A stretch of DNA of 64,000 nt from Caldilinea sp. CFX5 (GTDB lineage: Bacteria > Chloroflexota > Anaerolineae > Caldilineales > Caldilineaceae), in contig QWII01000015.1 in assembly GCA_021405325.1 (NCBI GenBank), forward strand, positions 62,001 through 126,000. The letters run 5' to 3'. Under the pieces are notes generated by a model that saw only the letters and a program-made list of their open reading frames with translations, ran no database searches and was not told the origin of the DNA. Below, piece by piece: positions 43,214 to 53,071 of the stretch. The stretch's first letter is position 1. Each line of letters opens with the position of its first letter. A program made the translations under genes and the position numbers.

Positions 43214-44410
43214 TCGATACGCCATGACCGGCCCTTTGACCCGCAGTTGGACGGCTTGACCGGTTTGAAATTGTTGGAAGGCGTCGGCGCGGACGCGGAG
43301 GCGGAGACCGTTGTCGAATTGGACGGTGACCAGTTGATCGTGACCAAAGAAGAGAACCTGCTGCACCTGACAATTGGTCGGCGTGGCGGCGGGTTCGGCG
43401 TGGATATTTTCGGGGCGCAAGAGGACATCGACCGCGCCCTGGTTTTCGTTGAGCGTTGCCAGCCGACCAAGCGCACATTCGGCCACCTTGCCTGTCGCCT
43501 GACCGGGCAAAAAGTTGACATCGCCCAGAAACTCGGCCACCTGGCGATTGGCCGGCTGGATGTAAAGTTGTTGGGGGGCAGCCTGCTGCTGGACAACGCC
43601 GTTGATCAGCACCGCCACCTGATCGACCAGACTGAGCGCCTCTTCCTGGTCATGGGTGACAAAGATGGCAGTGGCGTTGGCTTCACGCAAAATAGCGCGC
43701 ACCTCGGCGCGCACGCGCACCCGCAACCCGGCGTCGAGATTGCTAAAGGGTTCATCCAGCAACACCACATCCGGCTCCGGCGCTAAGGCGCGCGCCAGCG
43801 CTACCCGCTGCTGTTGGCCGCCGCTCAACTCGTTGGGCATCCGCTTTTCCAGCCCAGCCAAACCGACCAGATCCAGCACCGCCGCCACGCGCTTTGGCTT
43901 GTCGCCGCCGTAATGGTGCAGCCCAAAAGCCACATTCTGCGCCACGGTCAAATGGGGAAAGAGAGCGTACTCCTGAAAAACCATCCCCACTCGGCGCTTT
44001 TCCGGCGGCAGATGGACATGCGGGTGACAGGCGACACACTGGCCGTTGATCTTGACCTCACCGGAGTCCACCTGTTCAAAGCCGGCAATGAGGCGCAGTG
44101 TGGTTGTCTTGCCACAGCCGCTGGGGCCAAGCAGCGCCATCAACTGGCCGCGTTGGAGATGGAAGGAAACGCCGTTGGCCGCGCCCACCTCGCCGTAACG
44201 CTTGCGAACTTGGTGTAGACGAATGCCGGCCTCTTCCGCGATGATCTCTTCCGTTTCCATCAATTCGATGTTGGGCTGCGGTGCAACAGCGGGCGCGTTG
44301 CGAAACAGGGCCGGTTGGTTGACCGCCGCTTTGCCGACAGGGGCCGCTAATTGATTTGCGCTGCTTTGCCAGAGCGCACCAAAGGGTAGACGGGTAGCTT
44401 TCCAACTCAC
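43202..44410 (-). CDS. ABC transporter ATP-binding protein (FbpC/PotA-like)
   Basis: A 402-residue ATPase: Walker A GPSGCGKTTTLR, Q-loop in VFQEYALFP, signature LSGGQQQRVALARA, Walker B VVLLDEPF, switch His in IFVTHDQEEAL, and a C-terminal TOBE region. Powers iron(III)-type or related uptake with the permease upstream. The frame starts at GTG (GTGA overlap with the permease stop); about 50 extra N-terminal residues precede the conserved part, so an inner start near 44260 is possible. The last residues and stop are read from the cassette arm. No substrate-binding protein gene is in the window. Confidence 0.9.
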   Translation of the reverse strand: MSWKATRLPFGALWQSSANQLAAPVGKAAVNQPALFRNAPAVAPQPNIELMETEEIIAEEAGIRLHQVRKRYGEVGAANGVSFHLQRGQLMALLGPSGCGKTTTLRLIAGFEQVDSGEVKINGQCVACHPHVHLPPEKRRVGMVFQEYALFPHLTVAQNVAFGLHHYGGDKPKRVAAVLDLVGLAGLEKRMPNELSGGQQQRVALARALAPEPDVVLLDEPFSNLDAGLRVRVRAEVRAILREANATAIFVTHDQEEALSLVDQVAVLINGVVQQQAAPQQLYIQPANRQVAEFLGDVNFLPGQATGKVAECALGRLATLNENQGAVDVLLRPENIHAEPAATPTNCQVQQVLFFGHDQLVTVQFDNGLRLRVRADAFQQFQTGQAVQLRVKGPVMAYRRDS

Positions 44411-46035
44411 GAAACGCCTCGTTCCTCTTGTCGTAAGATAATCACAATACTACAGGCCGAAACCGCCAGCAAAAGCAGAGCCGGTGCGGCGGCGCGGGCA
44501 AAGAAGGCTTCCTCGGTGGCCGCCCAGATTTGAATTGCCAACGTTGTAAAGCCGGTTGGTCCCAGCAACAAAGTCGCCGGCAACTCTTTGATGGTACTGA
44601 GAAAGACCAGTGCTACGCCGGCCCACAGCCCAGGGCGCAACAGCGGCGCCGTCACTTGCCACAAGGTCTGACGTTGCGTCAAGCCTAAACTGCGCGCTGC
44701 TTCCTCCAGCCGCGGGCTGATCTGCAAGAGATTCGCCCGCAACGTCCCCATCGCTTGGGGGAGGAAGCGCACGGCATAGCCAAAGACCAACATCGTCAGC
44801 GTCTGGTAAAGCGGCGTCAGATAGTTGGCGCCCAAAAAGACCAGGCTTAACGCAATCACAATCCCCGGCAGCCCATAGCCCATGTAGACCAACCGGCTCA
44901 ACCAGAGCGAGAGACGACTGGGAAACCGCACCGCCAGGTAAGCTACCGGCAGTGCCCCAATCACTGTCACCAACGCCGCCAACCCCGACGCCTTGACACT
45001 GTTGAGCGTCGCCTGCCAGACCGGTTGCAACGATTCGCCGGCGGCGATACCCCGCAGCAGCCAGTAGACGATCACTCCGGTCGGCATGATAAGCGCCATG
45101 CTCACAATCAAGCCGCAAAAGAGCAAGGCCGGCCAGCGCCAGCCGCCGAGCGCCACCACTTGCTGCTTGCGCGCTGTGCCGACACCACTCCGGTAGGTTG
45201 TGCGCCGCCCCTGAATCCGTTGCGCCGCAAAGAGCAACAACAAGGTCACGATCACCAACACCAACGCCAGCAACGCCGCCAGACTGCGGTCAAAGCTGTT
45301 GAGATACTGGACGTAGATTGCTCTGGTAAAAGTTGTAAAGCGCATAGTGGCGACCGCGCCGAAATCGCTGATCACATAGAGCGCCACCAGCAACGCCCCA
45401 GCCACAATCGACTGACGCAATCCCGGCAAAGTGACCCGCCAGAAGCTCTGCCAGGGTGTATAACCCAACCCCCGCGCCGCCTCAATCAGCGTTGGATCCA
45501 AATTGCGCAGACCGGCCCGAATGCTCAACAGCAGATAGGGATAGGTAAAAAGCGTCAGCGTCCACGTTGCGCCGCCAAAGCCATAGATCGGCGGCAATCG
45601 TTCGACCCCCAACGGTTCCAGCCACCCCTGCACCATCCCGCGCGGCCCAATCAGGGCAATCAAGGCAAAAGCGCCGATGTAGGTGGGAAAGACCAGCGGC
45701 AAGGTGGATAACACGCTCCACACCTTGCGCCCCGGCAGATCGGTCATGACCGTGAGCCAGGCCAACGGCAGGGCAATCAACAGCGCCGCAACCGTCACCG
45801 TCACCGCCAGCAAAATACTATTGCCGATAATGGTCAAGGTGCGTGGACGCAGGAGCAGATCGACGGCTTCCTCTGCGCCAACACCCAGCGCCCGCCAGCA
45901 TAAATACCCCAACGGCAGGAGCATCAAACAGGCAACAAGAATGCTGCTTACGGTCAATAGACCGTTTTTGCGCCACAGGGTGGATGCCCTGGCTAACTGG
46001 ATGGCGGGGGTGGTGAGGATGGTTTGACTTTGCAT
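44407..46035 (-). CDS. Iron-type ABC transporter permease (FbpB-like, fused two-domain)
   Basis: A 542-residue protein with about twelve membrane helices. It consists of two homologous permease halves; each carries an EAA loop (EAARGLGYTPWQSFWRVTLPG and EAARSLGLTQRQTLWQVTAP, both contacting the ATPase). This is typical of the Fe(III)/thiamine class. Operon: small membrane protein, permease, ATPase with gaps of four bases or overlap. The substrate is inferred from class only. Confidence 0.9.
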   Translation of the reverse strand: MQSQTILTTPAIQLARASTLWRKNGLLTVSSILVACLMLLPLGYLCWRALGVGAEEAVDLLLRPRTLTIIGNSILLAVTVTVAALLIALPLAWLTVMTDLPGRKVWSVLSTLPLVFPTYIGAFALIALIGPRGMVQGWLEPLGVERLPPIYGFGGATWTLTLFTYPYLLLSIRAGLRNLDPTLIEAARGLGYTPWQSFWRVTLPGLRQSIVAGALLVALYVISDFGAVATMRFTTFTRAIYVQYLNSFDRSLAALLALVLVIVTLLLLFAAQRIQGRRTTYRSGVGTARKQQVVALGGWRWPALLFCGLIVSMALIMPTGVIVYWLLRGIAAGESLQPVWQATLNSVKASGLAALVTVIGALPVAYLAVRFPSRLSLWLSRLVYMGYGLPGIVIALSLVFLGANYLTPLYQTLTMLVFGYAVRFLPQAMGTLRANLLQISPRLEEAARSLGLTQRQTLWQVTAPLLRPGLWAGVALVFLSTIKELPATLLLGPTGFTTLAIQIWAATEEAFFARAAAPALLLLAVSACSIVIILRQEERGVS

Positions 46036-46039
46036 GAAC

Positions 46040-46528
46040 CTACTTTTTAATTCCGTACACCCGCATCGTCACCGGCCAGAAGAGCCACAACAACCCCAGC
46101 AGCGGTTGGAAGAGCGGGAAGTAACCATAATCAGCGCCAAAGTGTCGCCAGACCGTGCTGCCGATCAAGGCGGGATCGATGTAACTCCATGTACCCACAA
46201 TCAGGGTCAACAGCGTTTCTAGCCCTAAGACTGCCACCGAGAGCCACCACGACCACTTGCGGCGGTAGACAAAGCCGATCGTCGCTGTCAGGTAACAGAG
46301 GGCCGCAATGCCACTCATCGCCGGCGGCAAATAGTCGGTGACGCCTTCTTTTAAAAAGAGTTGATAGAGCGCCCGCACTCCGGTGGACAGGGCCAGAACC
46401 GGATAGGAGACGGCCAAAATATACCCGGCCGGCTTGGCGACATTGTCCCACAGTTCAGTCATTTTGTTCGTTGCCGTTTGCTCCCCAGTCGCAGCGCGAT
46501 CCGGGGCGGCTTGTAAAGATTTGTTCAT
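46040..46528 (-). CDS. Small membrane protein linked to the ABC permease
   Basis: A 162-residue protein with four predicted membrane helices ([72 protein letters not shown]). It ends four bases before the permease start. No named family was recognised. Start MNKSLQAAP (46528); a further upstream ATG is open but outside the conserved part. Confidence 0.65.
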   Translation of the reverse strand: MNKSLQAAPDRAATGEQTATNKMTELWDNVAKPAGYILAVSYPVLALSTGVRALYQLFLKEGVTDYLPPAMSGIAALCYLTATIGFVYRRKWSWWLSVAVLGLETLLTLIVGTWSYIDPALIGSTVWRHFGADYGYFPLFQPLLGLLWLFWPVTMRVYGIKK

Positions 46529-46666
46529 AGCACTTTCAACAATGGTTTCAGCGTGACAGTTTTCCGGTAAACCAAATGGTAAACGCGTCAGCGCCAACCG
46601 TCAAGTTAATTTTTTCCCAAATCGGATGAGTAATCATTGCGGTAACGGTGAAATTATTCACAAAGG

Positions 46667-46690
46667 GCGGTTAAAAAAAAAGTTAACCGC
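46667..46690 (-). terminator. Hairpin GCGGTTAA / TTAACCGC
   Basis: Perfect 8-bp stem with an A-rich loop (46675-46682), lying between the IlvD-like gene and the membrane-protein gene, 23 bases beyond the long palindrome at 46715. Confidence 0.5.
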
Positions 46691-46714
46691 TCTTAATTAT
46701 GACACACCGATGAC

Positions 46715-46790
46715 CGTAGGGGCATGAGGTCGGGCGAAACCAATCTAGTTCGATGAACAAGTCTCATTCGCCCGACCTTATGCCCCTACG
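46715..46790. repeat. Long palindrome, 24-bp arms with one mismatch, 28-base loop
   Basis: Arms 46715-46738 (CGTAGGGGCATGAGGTCGGG then CGAA) and 46767-46790. It lies 30 bases past the stop of the IlvD-like gene. GTAGGGGC also begins the hairpin at 56921. Confidence 0.9.
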
Positions 46791-46820
46791 CGCTGACTGA
46801 AAGTAACGTTTGCTGTAGGT

Positions 46821-48554
46821 TTAGTGCGAATCGCGCGGAATAAACGCTCCCGACTTACCGACCAGGAAATCAAAATCGACCCCACGGTCTGCTTGCAAGA
46901 CGTGTTGCGTGTATAATTTTGCATAACCGCGTTCGGTGTATGGCACTTCCGGCGGTTGCCACGCCGCTCGCCGACGGGCCAACTCTGTCTCCGGTACATC
47001 AAGATGCAACCGGCGGTTGGCGACATCCAGTTCGATCATATCGCCATTTTGCACCAGCGCCAGCGTCCCCCCAATCGCCGCTTCGGGCGCGACGTGGAGG
47101 ATCACCGTGCCAAAGGCGGTGCCGCTCATGCGCCCGTCGGAGATGCGCACCATGTCGCTGACCCCTTTTTGCAGCAGCTTCTTAGGAATGCCCATGTTGC
47201 CCACCTCCGGCATACCGGGGTAGCCACGCGGGCCGACATTTTGCATCACCATCACACACGTTTCGTCAATATCCAGATCAGGGTCATCGACGCGGGCGTG
47301 ATAATCCTCGACGTTCGCAAAGACCACGGCGCGCCCCCGATGTTTCATCAACGCCGGCGACGCCGCCGAGGGCTTGATAATCGAGCCCTTTTCACAGAGG
47401 TTGCCCTTGAGAACGGCAATACCGGCTTCAGGAATCACGGGTGCGTCGAGGGTGGCAATGACGTCGCGGTTATAGCATTCGGCCTCGGCAATATTTTCGC
47501 CCATCGTTTTGCCGTTGACCGTGATGGCGTCCAGGTGGAGCAGATCGCCCATTGCCTGCATCACCACCGGCAAGCCGCCGGCATAGTAGAAATCTTCCAT
47601 GAGATATTTACCCGACGGCATCAAATTGGCAAGCAGGGGCAGATGGCTGCCCAGCCGGTCAAAGTCTTCCAGTTCCAGTTGCACGCCAACCCGGCCGGCA
47701 ATCGCCAGCAGATGGACGACAAAGTTGGTCGAGCCGCCGATAGCGGCGTTGACCCGGATGGCATTCTCAAAGGCTTTGCGGGTCAAGACCTTGGAGAGGC
47801 GCAAATCTTCCTTCACCATCTCGACAATGCGATTGCCGGCCAGGTGCGATAAACGCTTGCGCCGCGCATCTGACGCCGGAATGGCCGCATTGCTCGGCAA
47901 ACCCAGCCCCAACGACTCGACCATACAGGCCATTGTTGAAGCTGTGCCCATTGTCATACAGTGGCCGTCACTGCGCGACATACACGCTTCGGCCTCTTGA
48001 TACTCTTCCAGACTCATGCGCCCGGCGCGCACATCGTCGCTAAATTTCCAGACATCGGTGCCGGAGCCAATCTGGCGACCACGGAACTGCCCGTTGAGCA
48101 TCGGCCCGCCGGAGACGACAATCGTCGGCAGGTCTACGCTGGCTGCGCCCATGATGGTGGAGGGGGTGGTCTTGTCGCAGCCGGCCAGGATGATCACGCC
48201 GTCGAGCGGGTTGGCGCGGATGCTCTCCTCCACATCCATACTCGCCAGGTTGCGATAGAGCATGGTCGTCGGGCGCATGAGCGCTTCGCCCAGCGACATG
48301 ACCGGAAATTCGAGCGGATAGCCGCCCGCCTCATAGACGCCCCGCTTGACCTGTTCGGCCAGAATGCGGAAATGCCCATTACAGGGCGTCAAATCCGACC
48401 AGGTGTTGCAGATGCCGATCACCGGTCGCCCGTCAAACATCTGGTCGGGATGACCCTGGTTTTTGATCCAACTGCGATGGATAAAGCCCAGTTGGTCGGG
48501 CCGGCCAAACCAGGCGTCGCTGCGCAGGCCGGAGCCGTTGGTGGTGTGTGCCAT
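46821..48554 (-). CDS. IlvD/Edd family dehydratase (sugar-acid dehydratase branch)
   Basis: A 577-residue iron-sulfur dehydratase. RSDAWFGRPDQLGFIHRSW and VIGICNTWSDLTPCNGHFR near the start match the arabonate/xylonate-type branch more than biosynthetic IlvD. Cluster cysteines are expected in ICNTW, LAGCDKTTPS and ACMSRSDGHCM. Removes water from an aldonic acid or dihydroxy acid. No other valine/isoleucine genes are near, which fits sugar-acid use. Confidence 0.88.
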   Translation of the reverse strand: MAHTTNGSGLRSDAWFGRPDQLGFIHRSWIKNQGHPDQMFDGRPVIGICNTWSDLTPCNGHFRILAEQVKRGVYEAGGYPLEFPVMSLGEALMRPTTMLYRNLASMDVEESIRANPLDGVIILAGCDKTTPSTIMGAASVDLPTIVVSGGPMLNGQFRGRQIGSGTDVWKFSDDVRAGRMSLEEYQEAEACMSRSDGHCMTMGTASTMACMVESLGLGLPSNAAIPASDARRKRLSHLAGNRIVEMVKEDLRLSKVLTRKAFENAIRVNAAIGGSTNFVVHLLAIAGRVGVQLELEDFDRLGSHLPLLANLMPSGKYLMEDFYYAGGLPVVMQAMGDLLHLDAITVNGKTMGENIAEAECYNRDVIATLDAPVIPEAGIAVLKGNLCEKGSIIKPSAASPALMKHRGRAVVFANVEDYHARVDDPDLDIDETCVMVMQNVGPRGYPGMPEVGNMGIPKKLLQKGVSDMVRISDGRMSGTAFGTVILHVAPEAAIGGTLALVQNGDMIELDVANRRLHLDVPETELARRRAAWQPPEVPYTERGYAKLYTQHVLQADRGVDFDFLVGKSGAFIPRDSH

Positions 48555-48614
48555 AGGTATACCTTACTTCTTATGGTGTTGATGAAGAATGAAATTATGA
48601 TTCGTTGCGCAACC

Positions 48615-49700
48615 CTAGCGTGACGCGACCGACAACCCCTGCAATCTGGTCTGGAAGTCCGGCAGCACAATGACTTCCAGTGCCAGATCAACTAATTGGT
48701 ATAAAACATCTTCGTCGCTGATCTGCGTCAGTTGCTGCGCCAGCCCTTGTAGGCTCTCCTCTGATGCTTGGAACCGACGTTGCAAGATACGGAGGATCGT
48801 AGTGCGTTGACTTTCTTGTCGTCCTTCTTGCCGTCCAAATCGTTTGCCCTCTTCGATCCACTCTTCAGCCATCGTTTGCATAAGCGATCCTCCCTCTTTG
48901 GGTAACAACGCTAACAACTTCTGCGCCATTTCTTCTTTTTTCACTTGAACCCCAGCACGACCCAGGTAACGTAGTAGCGCCACAACCATCGCAATGCCGT
49001 TTGATTGACGCAACACCTCGGCAGCCATTGACAGGATTTCATCTAGCTGTCCACCCAAGCCCTGTTCAAAGATATGTTTTAATACCAACACAAAAAGCCG
49101 GGTGACGACCTCGCCCTGAATTTCTTCATCTGGTAGTGCGCTGAGATTGACCAAATGCGGCTCAAAGTCGGGAACATAAGGCGCTAATGCCTTCGCCAAT
49201 GGGGATTCGGGGTCTTGCATGCCAGTCAGATGACGGGCAAAGCGCAGCGAGACATGCCACTCCTCCTTGCCATGATAGACCAGCAAGACCAGAATCGGCG
49301 TAAGGGTCTGGACACGCGCCAGGCGACCTGGTTTGGCTTGCGCCTGCTTGGCTGCCTTGTGCGCCGCCTGAATTTCGGCAAACTCCTGTTCCCACATCCG
49401 CATTTCGTAGCGTAAGACCTGGAAGTCAACCCACTCGTCAGGGTAACTCTTGTGCTCAAAGAGCAAGGAGAAGGCCACCGGCGTTTCCTCGGTGGTCACC
49501 GTGCGGTAGACCAGATCGCTAAAGTGGTTACGTAACTGCTCATCGACAAAAGAGTCTTTGGCGAGTTCCAGCCGCGTCAAGTCCACTAAAGCAACCACCG
49601 TCGCCGGCAGATGGTTGCGCAAAAAATCAGCCGCTGCTACCGGGTGACTGAGGTATTGTTTGAAAAAGAGATCATGCGGATTGATCGGTTCGGTTGTCAT
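48615..49700 (-). CDS. Rpn family nuclease/putative transposase
   Basis: A 361-residue YhgA/Rpn-type protein: INPHDLFFKQYLSHPVAAAD, FSDLVYRTVT and SLLFEHKSYPDEWVDFQVL holding the Asp, Glu and Lys of the nuclease core. The C-terminus is helical with an EWIEEGKRFGRQEGRQE linker, but lacks the duplicated unit seen at 35-36 kb. Single gene. Confidence 0.85.
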   Translation of the reverse strand: MTTEPINPHDLFFKQYLSHPVAAADFLRNHLPATVVALVDLTRLELAKDSFVDEQLRNHFSDLVYRTVTTEETPVAFSLLFEHKSYPDEWVDFQVLRYEMRMWEQEFAEIQAAHKAAKQAQAKPGRLARVQTLTPILVLLVYHGKEEWHVSLRFARHLTGMQDPESPLAKALAPYVPDFEPHLVNLSALPDEEIQGEVVTRLFVLVLKHIFEQGLGGQLDEILSMAAEVLRQSNGIAMVVALLRYLGRAGVQVKKEEMAQKLLALLPKEGGSLMQTMAEEWIEEGKRFGRQEGRQESQRTTILRILQRRFQASEESLQGLAQQLTQISDEDVLYQLVDLALEVIVLPDFQTRLQGLSVASR

Positions 49701-49748
49701 GGTTAGTAGTATACACCAGGATTGACCAAGTCGGCAACGAAGTGTGCG

Positions 49749-50583
49749 CTAAACCGGCGACTCCTGTGTCAACAGCATTTTAACAAGTTCATCGATGCTG
49801 TTTGTTTGCTCCTGCTGTGCTGCGAAGCTGATTGGGTGGGAACGTTCAAATGCCGGTTCTGCCAAAAGTTGGGTGGCTTTTTCTCTGACTGCATGTTTGG
49901 TGGCCGGATGATCGCGCACGGCAAGCAGTAACCGCCGCGCTTCTTCGACCCGTCCTTGCCGCCATAGGAGTTGCGCCCAACTCAACAGAATATCCAGGGT
50001 GAGCGGAACGCTGCCACCTGTTTGCGCAATGTGCAGGGCGCGCTGGAGATGCTGGCGGGCTTCGATATACTGCCCTTGCGCACAGGCGATAGTTGCCAGG
50101 GCGTTAAGGGTAGCGGCTATATTGGGCGGCGTGCCCTTGTGCTGCTCAAATTGCCTGAGGGTAGCCTCTAAAAACTGTCTTGCTTGCGGGTATTCCCCTG
50201 ATTCATAATGAACCCAGCCCAGCCCGTATTGACATGCTTCGCCGATGGCGTGTAATCCGGCCTTTTCCGCAAGCTCAAGCCCATGCTGATAATAGTGCTG
50301 CGCTTGTTCAAATTTCCTTTGCGCACGCATAATGTGACCTAAACTGCTCAAGGTATAGGCTGTACCGACGAGGTCATTTAGTTCTTGCTGAATTTGATAG
50401 CACGCTTTGGCTAATTCTTCTGCTTTTGCGTAATCACCTTGGGCTTGGGCGACATGGGCTAATGCTCGCCGCCCAAAACCATCGCTGCCGTAGATTTGCG
50501 CGGTACGCCAGGCGGCGCGATGTTGCCCAAATAAAAATTCCGCCTCTGTATAGTCGCCCGTCGCATAACGAATTGAACCTAAT
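49749..50583 (-). pseudogene. TPR-repeat protein, N-terminus lost at a palindrome
   Basis: From 50583 down there are about six tetratricopeptide repeats (RYATGDYTEAEFLFGQHRAA, ALAHVAQAQGDYAKAEELA, LGHIMRAQRKFEQAQHYYQ, GWVHYESGEYPQARQFLEA). They look like the end of a large ATPase/TPR regulator. The repeats begin immediately next to the palindrome 50584-50651. An ATG at 50723 keeps the frame open but reads the palindrome and the wrong frame of another gene, so the true N-terminus is gone. Confidence 0.7.
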
Positions 50584-50651
50584 AAATCGCAAAACGAGGA
50601 GTTCGTGCCCAATAGGCGCCCGCCACGTGCGAACTCCTCGTTTTGCGATTT
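50584..50651. repeat. Long palindrome, 22-bp perfect arms, 24-base loop, at a gene junction
   Basis: Arms 50584-50605 (AAATCGCAAAACGAGGAGTT then CG) and 50630-50651. It separates the 3' part of a TPR gene from the 5' part of an unrelated small gene, both truncated exactly at the palindrome. Confidence 0.9.
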
Positions 50652-50865
50652 GCACCGCGGCCCGTTCCATGGCCAGGGGCGGCGAACAGTAATCCTCTTC
50701 TTCCCAAATGGCGACCGTGTCACTTTCCCAGCGGGCGTTGTTGAGGCCGTGACTCACCGCCGGGCCAAAGGGGCGCAGATTGACAAACGCGTTCTGCCGC
50801 AATTTTTCCGCCAGTTCGGGCAGGCGATCCGGTTTGGGGGTGGCGCGCACGAGATAGTAGGCCAT
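50652..50865 (-). pseudogene. Small conserved protein, C-terminus lost at a palindrome
   Basis: Opens MAYYLVRATPKPDRLPELAE and continues to WEEEDYCSPPLAMERAAVQ, where the palindrome arm begins. A complete homologue would be expected to continue past this helix. Function unknown. After the arm the frame runs on into the TPR gene out of frame. Confidence 0.6.
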
Positions 50866-50911
50866 GATGTTACCTCCGTTTTCTCACCCAGTACTGGTTT
50901 TAGTATACTTG

Positions 50912-50920
50912 TGCTATAAT
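50912..50920 (+). promoter_or_regulatory. Extended -10 promoter of the nucleotidyltransferase pair
   Basis: TGC-TATAAT, the TGn extended form, about 50 bases ahead of the first start. No clear -35. Confidence 0.55.
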
Positions 50921-50970
50921 GGAAAAGCAAGTGGGTTCGCTGAGTTTATTGCTAACATGAGGTGAATCAA

Positions 50971-51213
50971 ATGGCCGTTCGTGATCCGCAAACCGAGTGG
51001 CAGCGCGTTCAAATTTATCGACGTATGACGCCTCAACAACGCATATTGATCGCTGCGCAGATGTATGAGGATGGGGTGGCGACAGCGCGTGCTGCGATTT
51101 TGGATCGTCGTCCTGACATTTCTCCAAGTGAGTTGGCACGACAACTACGACGGCGGTTCCTGACACGTAACCTTTTTGAAAAAGTAGAAGCTGCACTTGA
51201 GCAGCGGAGGTAA
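50971..51213 (+). CDS. Small protein paired with a nucleotidyltransferase
   Basis: An 80-residue basic, helical protein (EWQRVQIYRRMTPQQRILIA, then ELARQLRRRFL). No family name. Its stop precedes the next ATG by one base, so the two genes are coupled, as in antitoxin/toxin pairs. Start MAVRDPQ preferred to MNQ three codons upstream. Confidence 0.65.
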   Translation: MAVRDPQTEWQRVQIYRRMTPQQRILIAAQMYEDGVATARAAILDRRPDISPSELARQLRRRFLTRNLFEKVEAALEQRR

Positions 51214-51214
51214 C

Positions 51215-51787
51215 ATGACTCAGAAAGATGTTCTGTTAACTGTGCTAAATGCCCTGGAGAAGCTTAACATTCCATACATGATTGTCGGTTCGTTTGCTTC
51301 AAATTATTGGGGACGACCGCGCAATACGCATGACGCCGATCTCGTGGTCGAGATCCTGCCAACAAAGGCGACAGGGTTAGCAAAGTTGTTAGAGAGCGAA
51401 TTTTATGCGCGTGATTTTGTCATTCTGGAAGCCGCTCAACGCAAAGATCATTTCAATGTCATTCATTTCCAAACCGGCTTCAAGGTTGATTTCTGGGTAA
51501 GAAAAAACACACCATACGACCAAACTTGCTTTCAACGTCGTTTCCAGGGCACGATGTTTGACCGGCCTGTATGGCTAACCAGCGCCGAAGACATCATCCT
51601 CAGTAAACTCGCCTGGTATAAAATTTCGCCTGTTCTTGATCGGCAATTACAAGACGTGCTGGAAGTTTATGAAATTCAGGAGGATGAGCTAGATCAAGCG
51701 TACCTAAATCGGTGGGCTACTACGCTTGGTGTCGCTGACCTCTTGGATAAGATCCGTGCGCAAGCGGCTCATTCACCGGAATCATAA
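51215..51787 (+). CDS. Nucleotidyltransferase-fold protein (DUF6036/AbiEii-like)
   Basis: A 190-residue protein: helix QKDVLLTVLNALEKLNIPY, the nucleotidyltransferase motif MIVGSFASNYWGRPRNTHDADLV split as GS..S and DAD, then VDFWV and LTSAEDIILSKLAWY. This class includes minimal nucleotidyltransferases of toxin-antitoxin and abortive-infection systems. GGAGG lies just upstream. Partner: 50971-51213. Confidence 0.75.
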   Translation: MTQKDVLLTVLNALEKLNIPYMIVGSFASNYWGRPRNTHDADLVVEILPTKATGLAKLLESEFYARDFVILEAAQRKDHFNVIHFQTGFKVDFWVRKNTPYDQTCFQRRFQGTMFDRPVWLTSAEDIILSKLAWYKISPVLDRQLQDVLEVYEIQEDELDQAYLNRWATTLGVADLLDKIRAQAAHSPES

Positions 51788-51812
51788 TCCCTATATTTTT
51801 GGTATGCTAAAG

Positions 51813-53042
51813 CTATGCTGCTACCGCACCTTCTGTAATCAGAATATTTATTTCATCCGCACTATACCCGGCTTCCAACAAAATCTCCCGCGTATGCTCC
51901 CCCAGCACCGGCGCACCGTGACGAACGCCCCCCGGCGTCTCCGAAAACTTCACCGGCAGCCCCATTGTCTTTACTTTCCCGACGCGACTATGTTCCACCT
52001 CAACCAACATTTCGCGCGCCAGGGTTTGCGGGTCGGTGTGCATTTCGGCGATGGACAGCACCGGCCCGGCGGGTAGACCGATTTCCTCAAAAATGTGCAT
52101 CCACTCGGCGGTGGTGTGGTGATGAAAATAGGGCGTCAACAGCTTGACCAACTCCGGCAAATTCGTCAGGCGACCGGCGTTGTTGACAAAGCGGGGATCA
52201 GCGCCCAAATGCTCGGCGTCCAGCGCTTTGATCAGCTTCTCCCAGTTGGCCTGGTTGGCGGCCCCGATGTTGATCCACCCATCCGCCGTCTGAAAGGCTT
52301 GATAGGGGGCCATAAGCGGGTGCGCCGACCCCAACGGCCCCGGCGACACCCCTGTCGCCAGACAGATGGCTGACTGCCAATAGGTGTGAGTAATGCCGGC
52401 TTCAAAGAGTGAGGTGTCCACTTGTTGTCCCAACCCGGTCTGCTGCCGGCGATAGAGCGCCGCCAGAATACCCATTGCAGACAAGATGCCGGCGGTAATG
52501 TCCGTCATCGGCGCACCGACTTTGACTGGGGCCGGGTTGCGGTTTTCCGCGGTCGGCATGTCGCCAGTGATGCTCATCAGGCCGCTCATGCCCTGGGCGA
52601 TCAGGTCGAAGCCGCCTCGTTCGGCGTAAGGGCCGGTAAGGCCAAAGCCGGTGATGGAACAGTAGATCAGGCCGGGGTGTTCGGCCTTGAGCGTTTCATA
52701 GCCCAAGCCGTAATGGGCCAGCGCACCGGTGCGCAGATTTTCCACCAGAATATCGGCTTGCAGAATCAAACGACGTAGCGCCGCGATCCCCGCCGGCTGC
52801 TTAAAATCAATGGCAATACCCCGTTTGTTGCGGTTCATCATCATAAAGGCCGCCGATTCACCGTCGATAGTTGGGGGAATGGTGCGACGGGTATCATCGC
52901 CTCTGGGCAAGCGCTCCACTTTGATCACATCAGCGCCCATGTCGGCCAACATCAGGCCACAAGTCGGCCCGGCCATGATATGGGTGATTTCGACGACTTT
53001 GAGTCCGGTGAGCGGACCGTAGTGTGGGTGGTGGGTTGTCAT
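51813..53042 (-). CDS. CaiB/BaiF family CoA-transferase
   Basis: A 409-residue class III CoA-transferase: LTGLKVVEITHIMAGPTCG, LADMGADVIKVERLPRGDD with the catalytic Asp, NRNKRGIAIDFK, and the late domain APYQAFQTADGWINIGAAN. Moves CoA between organic acids. Start MTTHHPHY (53042). Located beside an enoyl-CoA hydratase, which points to fatty or organic acid breakdown. Confidence 0.92.
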   Translation of the reverse strand: MTTHHPHYGPLTGLKVVEITHIMAGPTCGLMLADMGADVIKVERLPRGDDTRRTIPPTIDGESAAFMMMNRNKRGIAIDFKQPAGIAALRRLILQADILVENLRTGALAHYGLGYETLKAEHPGLIYCSITGFGLTGPYAERGGFDLIAQGMSGLMSITGDMPTAENRNPAPVKVGAPMTDITAGILSAMGILAALYRRQQTGLGQQVDTSLFEAGITHTYWQSAICLATGVSPGPLGSAHPLMAPYQAFQTADGWINIGAANQANWEKLIKALDAEHLGADPRFVNNAGRLTNLPELVKLLTPYFHHHTTAEWMHIFEEIGLPAGPVLSIAEMHTDPQTLAREMLVEVEHSRVGKVKTMGLPVKFSETPGGVRHGAPVLGEHTREILLEAGYSADEINILITEGAVAA

Positions 53043-53071
53043 GCTCTTTGTTCCGAAAAATAATAGGGTCA

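Noticed and set aside
42709..43596. 295-codon frame containing the second four-helix-bundle protein
   Set aside because: The first 139 codons lie over the ABC ATPase in another frame and are Arg/Ser/Pro-rich; the real gene starts at 43179.
46821..48554. Call as biosynthetic IlvD
   Set aside because: N-terminal signature and missing branched-chain genes favour a sugar-acid dehydratase, so no gene symbol was given.
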